Shown: positions 12,186 to 22,775 of the stretch, one piece after another
Layout of the letters: each line of letters opens with the position of its first letter
How positions within the stretch are numbered: the first letter of the stretch is position 1
From: Stenopsyche tienmushanensis
Taxonomy: Eukaryota; Arthropoda; Insecta; Trichoptera; Stenopsychidae
Reading direction: 5' to 3'
Assembly: GCA_008973525.1 (NCBI GenBank)
Contig: WACJ01000041.1
Span: forward strand, 1,240,001-1,304,000
DNA length: 64,000 bases
Notes under the pieces: generated by a model
Told to the model about the DNA's origin: nothing
Databases searched by the model: none
Seen by the model: only the letters and a program-made list of their open reading frames with translations
Translations under genes and position numbers: made by a program

Positions 12186-12320
12186 TTTGTGAAGCGCTCG
12201 ATGAACGCGGGGTTAAAAGAGGGCGACCTAGACAAGATGGGCGGGGCCCCCATCGCTGCAACGGGCGCCGCACTGCGCCAGGCCCCCCCGTCAGACTACC
12301 CCCACATATACACACACACA
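12186..12320 (+). CDS. GC-rich exon candidate with AT-hook-like frame
   Basis: The acceptor TATATTTTGCAG precedes a very GC-rich block. Two frames stay open: phase 0 reads FVKRSMNAGLKEGDLDKMGG; another reads CEALDERGVKRGRPRQDGRG, which contains the AT-hook core KRGRPR. No clear donor is seen; the block runs into a short CA repeat near 12305. It could be a real exon or a GC-rich repeat fragment. Confidence 0.25.
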
Positions 12321-12865
12321 TTTCATATTATATTCGAATTAAATCTAATAATCGTGCAATATTGTCTCCCATTTTGCAAAATAGTCGTCTCCGCTTGCTT
12401 TAAAAATAACCATGGCGATTGAATGGAAAGTATGTCAAATGAATCCATCGCTTTGTCTTCGTCTCTGTGCTCATTTCCATTATCGTTGATTAGCGAGAAT
12501 ATCTAAGCATACGATAAATAGACGAATGGCCCTTTTAGATTTAAGATTGTTCGATGCGAGTGAAAAATCGTATGAAATTGGGCTGCGCGCGCATCCTATT
12601 ATTAACCAATTCGGCGCCCATTTCAATTTGATAAGTCACGAATATCGCCCATTTAAATATTTTAAACATTAAAATTAAATCGTGTACGTTGATCGACGAT
12701 CTTAATATTTGATTTATTACTCTCAGACCCCACGAACATAAATTACAGTTTTTTTTAGATCCAAATTTTTAAATAAAATTTAAATTTATATAAATTGTTA
12801 TGACGATAAAACTAATGAAAATAAAATAGTGGTTTACGTATCGATAAACAAAAATATAAACGAGA

Positions 12866-12901
12866 TTAACCTCTAAAGGAGTACTATCCCAGGGCCTGGG
12901 A
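12866..12901 (+). mobile_element. TTAA-type terminus with palindrome
   Basis: TTAA then CCTCTAAAGGAGTACTA and a palindrome with arms TCCCAGG and CCTGGGA around one base (12887-12901). The partner end was not found. Confidence 0.3.
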
Positions 12902-13656
12902 CCCCCTCTCCACTATTCACAAAGGGCACTCTTGTGCATTGAGCTTGGAGACAGACAGAGATAGAGAGAGAACGTAGTGCACTTTGGAAGACAAAGACGG
13001 AGAGCTTCTCCGCATACATCGCGCGATTGTATAGATCGTTAGCCCAAATTTATCGACTAATAATGATTTCTTGATGTTATTGGTTTACGCAAACAAATTA
13101 TCAAATATTGTGTGCTATTGACAGTATTTATTTATTTAACTGCTACCTGTTCGTCGCTGCTTGTTGAATGAGTTTTTGTCCGATTATCATCACCCTCTAA
13201 AGCAGGAGCAAATTAATCGATTTCTTGTGTATTGTTTATGTAAAAAAATAACGTGGTCTTGTATGCTATCAACAGTGCTTATTTACAATTGACTCTGTCT
13301 CGAATTGATGGCCGCATAATGCCACATATGCATCATGATCGCGCGTATCAATGATTTGTTGAGTTGTTGTTGCTGAAATCAATCAATTGTTCCTTTATGC
13401 AACGTTTTCCTGCATTCAACATTCAAAATTCTATCAGATTTGTTCAATTTTTATTGACACATTGATTGTAGTGTACTTTTTCAGAAAATATCCTCATAGT
13501 CCAAGAAATATGCATGAGAAAAATATATGCGTAGATAGTTAAAAAAATTAAATATTATCCTTCCATTATGCGGTTTATAATCAACGGTGAATAGTGATAA
13601 AGAGGATATGAATGTGTGCATTTTGTAGAAAAACGCATTTGTATTCAAAGCATTTA

Positions 13657-13776
13657 TTATTTTGCCGTATTTATTGCTTTGGTTATGCCGATCATTTGAA
13701 AAGCGCGATTTAATTCGAATTTGGAAGCCTTGGACATCATCGAGTAAAAGAGCATTTGATGTCGTCGAAGAGCCAT
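13657..13776 (-). CDS. small open frame of 39 codons
   Basis: An ATG in a reasonable context (ATTATGGCT) opens MALRRHQMLFYSMMSKASKF and ends AINTAK before TAA. It is basic and potentially helical. It sits about 100 bases downstream, on the same strand, of the exon-like frame at 13877-14014 and could be a following exon or chance. No family recognised. Confidence 0.2.
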   Translation of the reverse strand: MALRRHQMLFYSMMSKASKFELNRAFQMIGITKAINTAK

Positions 13777-13876
13777 AATGATTTATTAAAAATGTGAAAG
13801 TGCATCAACGATATACAATCGAATAGATTGAATACCTAATATATAATGGACAACGAAGGTATTCTATGATACTCAC

Positions 13877-14014
13877 ATCGAATTGAAGAATCTTTATTGA
13901 CGTGCCGACGATTGGAGCGTCAATGCAATACTGAGCGAAATCATTCAAAGGCCAGTAGAAACCGTAAGTATTGCATAATGCAATTGAGAGTGAGCTAATC
14001 GTCACGTGACGCAT
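13877..14014 (-). CDS. exon-like frame, 46 codons to a GTGAGT donor
   Basis: An ATG at 14014 opens MRHVTISSLSIALCNTYGFY and continues through WPLNDFAQYCIDAPIVG to phase 0 at a consensus donor (GTGAGT at 13876). Codon use is more balanced than the flanks. It is divergent from the 14059-14598 frame. No family recognised. Confidence 0.3.
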
Positions 14015-14058
14015 AACGGAAGTCTAAATCGATTTTTTATACATGTCATTGATAATAT

Positions 14059-14598
14059 ATGCTGTTTTGGAAGCGCGTGCGACCGTCAACACGATCGTAC
14101 GGCCTCAATCGCAGCACAACCGTACAGCCTCAAGCGCGCAATTCAAGCAATAAAATCATACACAATCATTCGCAATGGCCGTGGATTATATACAATGGAT
14201 CCATCCATATACAAGATGTATCTCAATCGTTCTGGATGCAAATATGTCGCATTGCCTACACCAATTCAAAGAGCAAATTGGTTAATCTGTTATCTGTGTC
14301 ATCCAATTTAGCGCGACAGGTTGATAGCGTCGTCGGAAAAGTTGATGCTAACCATTCTGTCATGCAGTCAATACATGATGTAAAAAAATCTATTGCATTG
14401 TATAATCTGTTTACTGTCGATGATGGACGTTGTACCATTGAAAACTTTGTGTTTCTTAAGCGTATGCTTGATAACTTACGATTGTTGAATTTCAAAGATC
14501 AAATTCTGAAAATTGAATATTTTAATAACGATGTTGGATATTTAACGATTTGTTTGTTCTTTCCACGCGTAAAGTTACCTGAAACAATGCGTTTATAA
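14059..14598 (+). CDS. unidentified 179-codon frame, possibly frameshifted
   Basis: Longest uninterrupted frame outside the two main genes, and long for such AT-rich DNA. It starts at an ATG (MLFWKRVRPS) but the protein-like part is the C-terminal half, from about LVNLLSVSSNLARQ to PRVKLPETMRL, with alternating helical stretches (VDSVVGKVDANHSV, LKRMLDNLRLL). The N-terminal part reads better in the overlapping frame 14006-14311 (SLKRAIQAIKSYTIIRNGRG), so a frameshift near 14270 is plausible. It lies 44 bases from an oppositely oriented exon-like frame. I do not recognise a family; a captured foreign gene or an old transposon gene are both possible. Confidence 0.35.
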   Translation: MLFWKRVRPSTRSYGLNRSTTVQPQARNSSNKIIHNHSQWPWIIYNGSIHIQDVSQSFWMQICRIAYTNSKSKLVNLLSVSSNLARQVDSVVGKVDANHSVMQSIHDVKKSIALYNLFTVDDGRCTIENFVFLKRMLDNLRLLNFKDQILKIEYFNNDVGYLTICLFFPRVKLPETMRL

Positions 14599-15498
14599 AT
14601 GCGAATTGAAACAATGAAAGCCAGCATCTATTGTGTTGATTCCCCCCCCTTTTCAAATATTTGACAACGCGCGATATTATAAATTACAAATCAAGGGGCA
14701 AATTATTTGGATAGGTGGTTTTTTTGCCGAGCACTTTTTTGCTGCAGTTTGTGGAATTTTTAGCAGCTGTCGTGAGAGGTGTGTCGAGTCGAGCCTCCAA
14801 AGTCGAACCTGATTGGTCGAAAAACATGATCTTTTAGACCCGCGACCTTCGATAACCAAAAATAACAAATTACCCAATGTAAGATTACTTTCCAACAGTG
14901 AATGCCTAGCGGGTCAACTATCTAAAACAAGTATTGGATTGTAGTCACCATGCTAACAAGATATGCATCGAAAAAATAATATTATTCGTCGAAAACACGT
15001 TTCTAATTAACCCTTTTAGCGCCCACCGAAAAATAACTATATGCACTTAAAAGCGAAGAATGTCGAATCGATAAGAAGTAAGAATGATAAACACAAAATT
15101 AAATGAAAAGAAGGGAGAATAAATTAATGTTAATTGTGTAGCAATATTAGTTGAAAATCATACAACTACATCAGACCCGCGGTAATCCGGACACAATCTA
15201 ATCCGGCACCCCCTCTAGTCCGACATTCCAATATAAGTATAGTATATATACGGTAAAGCTTTTTGTAAATTGGCAAGTGAGTACGGCATACGAAGATCCA
15301 CAATTAATGACACAAAAAAGAACCGCGAGAACATTCAAAAGTTCATCTCCACCATTGATTGTGGGCTAGGCAAGAGGCAAATTTTGTACACTTCCGTAAA
15401 TTAATGTCAAATCGAGATATTATTTTAGTAAATGTCAAAATTATTATTTAGTTACTGACAGTTGTATTGATTGACTTCAATTCAATATTTATCTATTA

Positions 15499-17264
15499 CA
15501 GTGTTCCCCAACCGCTGGCCGCAAACAATATGCTAAATTTCAAGAAATTTAGTCAGTTTCCTTCTTAAAGCAAAGATTTTGCAAATGAATAATGATACTC
15601 AGCTAAATGACTAACTCCAAAATGGTCCCACAGTCCAATCCAGCCGTACTAGAATATTTTTGGATGAAGAATGGATGAGTAAACTCGCATATATGGCGGA
15701 CATATTTAGTCTACTAAATGACCTTATCTATTCCTTTAAACTGAGATATAAGGTCGATGTATTGAAATTTTAATTTCTGCTGACGTCGACAAGAAAGTGT
15801 TTTAAATGTAATAAGCAAAGATTTGAAGGCATTGGTACTAAAATTGAATCACTATTATCTCAAAAATGAGGAATCCCTTCATGAAGGACGTCATTTCATG
15901 TACTCTTATTACGAATAGAGAAAAAAAGCAATAAATGAGAGTTGTCTTCGGATGTCACTCTGATATCCAGATACATGATATTAACATTGCCTCAGTCTTA
16001 AATAGCAGTAGAAGATGAATATCCATCTTTAGGCTGTAAAGCTATAAATTTATTAATGTCATTTTCAACAACCTATTCATGCAAAAAAGCATATTCGTCC
16101 ATGTTCTCAATAAAATCGAAATAATCGCACTACAGCCAAGAATAACCAATATATTAGCAGTGATGCAACAACAGGTCTTGCATTAATTTGTTGAAAAAAA
16201 AAACCTTTTTCATCAGATTGTTAGATGTATATTTGTTAGTTATGTCAATCTGTCACAATATAAGATTAAAAAAATATTGTATATATTTGTCCAGAAGACG
16301 GAAGTGCTTTTCTTCGCAAGACGCAAGACGATCGATGGATGCGAAATTAAATTCTCTAGATCCATTCGACAATTGGGAGTGGAAGTTGATGACAAACTCC
16401 GCTTTGTCGCACACATGAAGAAGGCGGCTAACATTGCAGAGGTCCTGGCTAGGTTGATGGCTAACATCGCGATCAGGGTGTATCGGAAGATGCAATCCTG
16501 GATGCAAGCCTTTGAGAAACAGGCATTAAAAGAAGGGAAAACAAAAAAGGTGGCTAGAGAAATCACCATGACTGTGTGGCCAGTCTCGATGGGATAGTTC
16601 AACAAAGGGCCGGTGGAGCTGATGCCAGATCTGGAAGTTTGGACTACCAAATAACATGGCCAATGAGCTACCACTTAATTCAGGTTTTCACCGGGCATGG
16701 TTGCTTCGGGAGCCACCTGAAGAAAACAGGGAAAGAAACAGGCTCGGAGTGCCATCACTGCGAAGCAAATAATGACGATGCTGAACACACGACGTTCGTC
16801 TGTCCGGCATGGAACTTTTGGGATGATCTAGGATCCGATTTCGATCCGCTCTTGCCGAACAACATGATCAATGCTAAAGGATGCTAGGGCATGGAATGCG
16901 TGGAGTAGATACACCAAGTGCGCCATGCAACAAAAAGAGGACGCTGAACGAACAAGAAGAAGAAGGCAAGTGGAAACACACCCACTTGTTTGACTTGGGT
17001 TTGACCTTGATCTGATTTACATTGATTGACACCTAAAAATGGACAAATGAAGAGTCCGAGAAGGACATATCGCTGCCACTCATTTGCAATAGAGGGTTTT
17101 AGTGGGTAAAAATCCCACACTACCACCAGAATGGTGGTGTTTTTTGAAGATTTCCCCCCTTCTCAAAAAAAAATATTACATAATTATTTTTATTTCAGTA
17201 TTAGTGGTCCGCATAAAAATCATTATTTTACCGGTTCTTAGGCTTATAAGGTTGGGGAACACTA
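15499..17264 (+). mobile_element. hAT-like element with decayed transposase
   Basis: Terminal inverted repeat CAGTGTTCCCCAACC on the left; on the right GGTTGGGGAACACTA. Around 15655-15760 the plus strand reads FLDEEWMSKLAYMADIFSLL, matching the C-terminal part of ZBED5/GTF2IRD2-type hAT transposases. Stops follow. The right half is occupied by an R1-like retrotransposon end. Confidence 0.55.
16270..16990 (+). mobile_element. R1-like non-LTR retrotransposon, 5'-truncated 3' end
   Basis: The plus strand reads QKTEVLFFARRKTIDGCEIK, then RSIRQLGVEVDDKLRFVAHM and AEVLARLMANI, the segment after the RT active site in R1-type elements. Further on come QVFTGHGCFGSHL and a C-x2-C-x8-H-x4-C zinc-finger-like motif, then a basic tail (CAMQQKEDAERTRRRR). 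These are spread over three frames with several breaks. Dead, truncated copy. Confidence 0.75.
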
Positions 17265-17364
17265 ATATCATATTACCGTTATTGTGTACATGACGTTATA
17301 TCGGCGTTGGTACTTCTCGCAAGTATTTACACCGACGAGATATTGACGTCTGGCACTAAGAGGG

Positions 17365-19647
17365 TTAAATATGACAAGTAGATAGACTCTTTGAAGTAAG
17401 CGAACGCATGTGGAAATTACAAGAAAAATACATATCTAATATTAATCGATCGATATCGAAGCAATAAGTGCGACGATAAAAAAAATAATAAAAAACATTT
17501 TTTTTAGTTTAAATTTATCAAATCTGGAGATCTCTGATGCATCATATCATTTCAGCTTTAAATATTTGGCAATAATCAATGGCCATGACCGTTGCATTAC
17601 GATCAAGTTGGCAGTACTGCCAGTATGATCGTGCATTTGTATCTATTATTTATAAATTTATTTTCAATGGCAACACTATGACATAATAATCAGTCGTGTA
17701 GTGGGGCGGGGGCGCGTGGGGTCGGTGCTCCCACACTTTTTTCTAGACGATTTGGAAATCTTGCATAATATAAATTGTACAATTTTGTTATTTATTTTAA
17801 CGTAAATATAATAAAATGATTTTTGTAATTATACTAGAAGTAGAGAAAGGGGTATTAAAATATAATAATTAATCAGCGCTCCCAGATTTTTTTATTTAGC
17901 ACTATACCACTAATAGTAATGAGACAAATGCAGACAATATTCTAATTTACAATGTAATAGCATTTTTTAAAAAAAGTCAGACGTGCTATGCATTAAAAAA
18001 AAGAGAAACCACACCTTTCTCCGAATTCATATTATCATAACGGGCTTTCGGCGAATAATTCAGACAACACACATTGCGAAATAAATACGCGCTAAAACGT
18101 AACAAATTAATATTATATGCAATATTACATCATAAGAGTCGTAACTTGCGATTAAATTTTGGATACAAGCCAAAATATATGTCCAATTCATAATATGAAT
18201 AGCATTCGAGGGGTTATTTTCATAATCATTTAACTTGCAATGAATTCAATTTCGTGCGATTGTTACTTTGACCTCAGCGCGACCCGTCGATACCTCGGAT
18301 AGATAAAAACGAATCTCAACACACCATCGATTCGTTTTTATATTGAGATCGGAAAATTTTACGATTTTTATAACCGCGTTCAAATAACGATGAGATTGCG
18401 CGACAGAAATAAATGTATGGCCGTAAAAAATGCAATTATGTGCTTATCGTATATTTATGACCGTAAAATGTGTCAGTTTAAATCCGAATAATTGTTTATG
18501 AAAAGCGCCGATTGGGACCAAAGACAATAGCGCCGTTGATGGAAAAAGGTGACTTCTTCTTCTTTTAATTTAGTCTTAATAATTCACTAATTTGTATGCA
18601 TAAGAAAAAACAAAAGAACGTTAATATAAATAAAATATGAATTTAAGCACACAATGTAATAAAACTTAATTGAAGTAATTATTCTATTATTGTTGGCACG
18701 AATGTATGAAAATACCTATAGCTGATAAGAGCGTATCGTAGAATCTGACGGGGCATGAGCGAGATTTATGATATTCGAGCGTTTGAAGAAGAAATCGGAT
18801 GCATGTTGAAGGTCATTCATTGTCAAAGCCATGCGTTTGAATGCTCGTTAAAAAATCGAATAAATTTAAGAGCAAGCTTAAGATGTGATATATAACGGTG
18901 CGCGTTGAATTAGTTTATAGATAGAACGAAACCTTTTGACCTTGAGGGATGTTGGCACGAGAGAAATGCATCTTCTGCTATAGTTTGACATTGAAAAGAG
19001 TAAAGGTGAAAAAGTCGCATAAAAAGCGATCACATTTTGATCTATTTAAAGGTCGCACTTGGTCGTCGCGTGATTTACATCACATCGGCTGCATTAAATG
19101 CTTCATACTAAAATAAACAATTTGAAGTCTGTGGTGCGACGAGAAAATACGACGGAAATTTTTAAGCTCGCCGGAATCTGTTTGACATTTAAGGGTCGAA
19201 AATTGCAATGTTAAGATATTAAAAATGAAGGAATGTTTTCGAGTATGTGGAGTCCTTACCGTATTTCTCTTTCGGGTAAAAGCCGCTTATAATCGGCAGG
19301 GAGATAAAGAAAGTTAAGTCTGAATAATATCACAATTCCGACGTGAAAACAATTGAATACCGGGATTTTAAAATAGTAAACAAAACTTTGTATGACATAA
19401 CCTATAATTGGGCGAAATTATTATTTGAATGTGAAGTATGTAGTTTTATTCGAAGACAGTCGCCCCGGCATATTGAAGAGCGATTATAGTCTCATTAATG
19501 AATTGTATAATTTTGAATTTTGTCGAATGAAATTGAATTTATTCCGAAATCGGATTGATGTAAGAATCTATTTTGACGGCAATCGTTTGTAGAATCGCAG
19601 TTCGGGATAGTGGAGTTCGAATGAGAGAAGTTTCGGGAGGTACTTAC
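17365..19647. other. non-coding stretch with GC-balanced patches
   Basis: No frame or repeat recognised. 18240-18560 and 18710-19340 are less AT-rich than the flanks and could be regulatory or intronic sequence downstream of the presequence exon. Confidence 0.35.
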
Positions 19648-19783
19648 GGAGGCTGCGGACGTGGCCACGAGCGGACAGAGTCTGATTCGCGACACGGAGT
19701 GGACGACTCGAAGTAGGATTCAACTGTAGCAGAGGTCGGTTGAAGGTCGCAGACGCTCTGATAATCACGCACACAGCTGACAT
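19648..19783 (-). CDS. possible first coding exon with mitochondrial presequence
   Basis: An ATG at 19783 opens 45 codons (MSAVCVIIRASATFNRP..., ending GHVRSL) that run straight into a consensus donor, GTAAGT at 19647, with one extra base (phase 1). The peptide has six Arg, one His and no Asp or Glu, with hydrophobic and Ser/Thr residues between, as in mitochondrial matrix-targeting presequences. GC content is far above the surroundings. The following exon was not found downstream on the minus strand. Alternatively this is a non-coding first exon of the aldolase gene about 10 kb away, but the frame would not match aldolase. The host protein is unidentified. Confidence 0.45.
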
Positions 19784-20519
19784 CTGACGGTGACAGCAGC
19801 GATCGGTAAAACAGTTTCCTACTATATCTATATGGATTCATGAAACTGCACCTTTGGAATTGTACATTATTTATGATAAATGACATCCAAAGCTTCACAA
19901 ATGACATCAACATCGTGTTTTGTATATTTAGAAAGAAAAAAAACCAAAATAAATTGATGTGTATATTTAATTTCATATAAATGCGAGAACAAGTTTTGCT
20001 ATAAAAAAATATATATATTTAATAATCTAAAAATACAATGCTGCTACATTATTAAAAAATATTAAATTTATTGTACAAATTTAAATAATTTATTCACTCA
20101 TCAACTGTACATTGCATTTATTAAATAATTAATTAAGAATTTAAAAAAAATCTATGCATTAACATGTTATTGTGACTTATATATGTGAGATCAAATATTT
20201 CTACAGAAATAGATATATTTATTAAATTGATTGCTTAGCAATAAAATTTAATAGCAATTGACGACTGGTATCAACGTCATCGTTGATCTTTTAAACTCTA
20301 TCAATAGCCTCCGTTGCATCTATATCTGTATGAAGACACATTTTTGCATCTTGTTGTTTTATTTTGCTGTCAAACATATTTTACATCTTGGCTGTCATCA
20401 ATCATCTATTTTCGTCTCGTATCATCGTATATTAGATTACAATTACTATTTAAAAACGTATTTATATAGTTTAATAGATTTATATATAAATTACCTAACA
20501 AATTAATCATTCTTTTTAT

Positions 20520-21420
20520 GTGCCTTGAACTCAAGTACGTCGGCAACCAGAAGCTGAATCTTGTTTGCGATAGTGTGAAAAAGCACACTGGTACTGAGTC
20601 CGTATCACTGCTGCAAGTTTTTCAGCCACGATGTCTTCCTGGCTCCAAGGCTGCGACAACCCTCGATCTTTCCCTGGAGTATTAATTGTAGAATTGCATA
20701 TTTCTTGTTGCACATAACATGCCTTCGAATTGCATTAACTTCGGATTGTTGGTTTAGTTACGCCTAGCATGTCTACATTTGTTTTTTGTTCCATCCAGGA
20801 GATTTTCAATATTCTTCTGTAGGTGCCACATCTCAATGGCTTCTAGACGCTTACACATTGTATTAGCAAGCGTCCAGGTTTCCACAATTTCGTCTTCTAT
20901 TCGGATCATTTACTGATGCTGTTTGGAGTTTTGCTGAAAGCTAGCCACTTTGTTTTCTTAATGTTTAATTACAGCCCTGTTGGTGTACTGAGTATGACGA
21001 CTGCATTTAATAATCCTCGCAGATCGTCGAGGTTTTATTTCATCTATGCAAGGGAAAAATGTTTTTGCTTTATTCGAAACCAAGGTAGCCACTAATAATT
21101 TTTTTTTTAAATACATGTTTGTTTTATGAAATAAATTGTATTTACACATACGTGTATATATTTTACTTTATGAGAATAAAATTGTTTCTTAAAAAATTGT
21201 AATTTTTTTTAACCTATCAAATGAAATTTTGAAAATTGAAATTTTTTACCCAGTCTATCAAAAGGTTGCCGATCACTGCTGTAGCGTTTATGCCATTAAT
21301 TCTTATAATTGACTTATTTGGAGTATAAAGTTCATGAATCAGTTTTATCAGATAAGATGGGACTCATTTCCACGAGTATCTTCCATAGATATTCCCAGTT
21401 TACGCAGTCGAAGGCTATTT
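20520..21420 (-). mobile_element. RTE-like non-LTR retrotransposon fragment, interrupted
   Basis: Read from high to low coordinates on the minus strand: AFDCVNWEYLWKILVEM (RT, about 21420-21350); then DDLRGLLNAVV and LNIKKTKWLAFSKTP (about 21035-20920); then TWTLANTMCKRLEAIEMW; then HVMCNKKYAILQLILQGKIE and KTSWLKNL (about 20720-20600). The order is right for one element, with stops and frameshifts. The gap between the first two blocks holds a hAT-type end, and the upstream side is cut by a Helitron at 21423. Confidence 0.7.
21262..21278 (-). mobile_element. hAT-type terminal repeat
   Basis: Reads CAGTGATCGGCAACC on the minus strand, a typical hAT terminal sequence. It sits inside the RTE-like element between its RT blocks. 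The opposite end, expected near 21040-21060, is not recognisable. Confidence 0.4.
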
Positions 21421-21422
21421 TA

Positions 21423-21611
21423 TCTAATATATAAAAATGAATCTCTGTTTGTCTGTATTTAATGAGCTGCCATACCGTTCATCCGATTGCAATAAAACTT
21501 TGTCAACTTACTGTTTACACTTGTGTGAATAAAGTAGGCATAGTAAAAATAGTGTTTGTGTATGAAGTTATGCGAGACGTGGCATTGCAACACGTGCCGG
21601 GTAATCACTAG
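21423..21611 (+). mobile_element. non-autonomous Helitron
   Basis: Starts TCTAATATATAAAAATGAAT, contains the family segment GCCATACCGTTCATCCGATT and AAAACTTTG, and ends with a short hairpin region followed by CTAG. It sits between A (21422) and T (21612), the expected Helitron target. No coding capacity. It is the only copy here with both ends. Confidence 0.75.
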
Positions 21612-22129
21612 TAGTTCATCTTCAGTCAGCGAAAGCTTTCTGAATGCTTCTTATTTTAACGCTTGGCACTATATTTAACAAATCAAAATTTCATTGGTAC
21701 TCTATTTAAGCCAGGAATTCATAAATGTATTTGTAGAAAAAACACTGCGTTATAAATATTAATAAAAGCTTCATTTTTTTATACAGAAATATGTTTTAAA
21801 TAAAGATTTTTAAACGAATTCTAGATTAATGTAAAAGATCAATGATATTTTCTACATGGATTTATTAAAAAAATACAATAATAAAAAAAACTAATATAAA
21901 ATAAAAATAGTTTTATTAAATTTTTGGAATGTAATTTGGCTTATAAGGTAAAATTTTTAAGTAATCAAATTAATACATTTTTTTACTTAATATATATATA
22001 ATCATTACATAAAAATTATTAATGAATCCTAGAAGTATTAACAGAGAATGGGGAGCACTCGTGACTTTCATCAATGCAGTTCTAATGGCCAAAGATAAGC
22101 TGAAATGGAAAACAAGCGGCAATGAGGCC

Positions 22130-22260
22130 ACAAATTCTTAGCTCAATAAATGTAGGTAGTTCCATGACTAAGCAGGTTAGACTAGTAATTCAATCGTCAT
22201 GGGTTCAAATCTACAGGAGTCGTGGCTGGTGATTACATTTTTAAAACTGATTGCTAAAAG
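22130..22260 (+). repeat. tRNA-related SINE, copy 1
   Basis: Contains GTTAGACTAGTAATTCAATC followed by a B-box-like GGGTTCAAATC and GTGGCTGGTGATTACATTTT. The same order occurs on the minus strand at 31205-31320 and 62255-62400. Confidence 0.5.
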
Positions 22261-22775
22261 CTACTTCAATCGAGTCAATAACCGCAGCGACTTATTACCA
22301 AATATAATGCAGGATAAAATGTCATGAATCTCCACCCAAAGTCAACAATATGAAAGCGCTTGCGTCTTTACACATTGAAGACCCCGAAGAAGGGGGTTTT
22401 GAGCTTGTCAGTAAAAATCCAATACTCGTTTCCAGTCCGCATTTAAAGAGGTCTATGAAAATTCCTCACTTTGTGCTTCAGCGGATAAAAAGAAGATATT
22501 TATGTTAACATCTTTTGGTGTTATATAAAATTAAGTAATTTTATATGAAAATAAAAATATTGATGTAATAGTTTAGATGACTTAGATATTAATTTGGATT
22601 TGATCAATAAATAATGAATTTCTCAAAGAAATTTAATGCGTGTATTATCAATTTGCAAAAACTGCAATAAAACATCAACAAATTTCACCGACATTCAATC
22701 GCAGAATAATTTGATTACACGCGTCTTATTATTTAAGTCGCACTATAGACGAATAAAATAAATTAAAACGTAACC

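Larger units (their letters stand above)
15011..17364. mobile_element. piggyBac-like element, interrupted
   Basis: Flanked by TTAA on both sides. The left end is CCCTTTTAGCGCC and the inverted right end is CCCTCTTAGTGCC. The left interior (GGGAGAATAAATTAATG) and the right-end palindromic block match the copy at 40685-41768. Most of the length is a later hAT-like insertion with an R1-like fragment inside, so the original was a short non-autonomous element. Confidence 0.6.
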
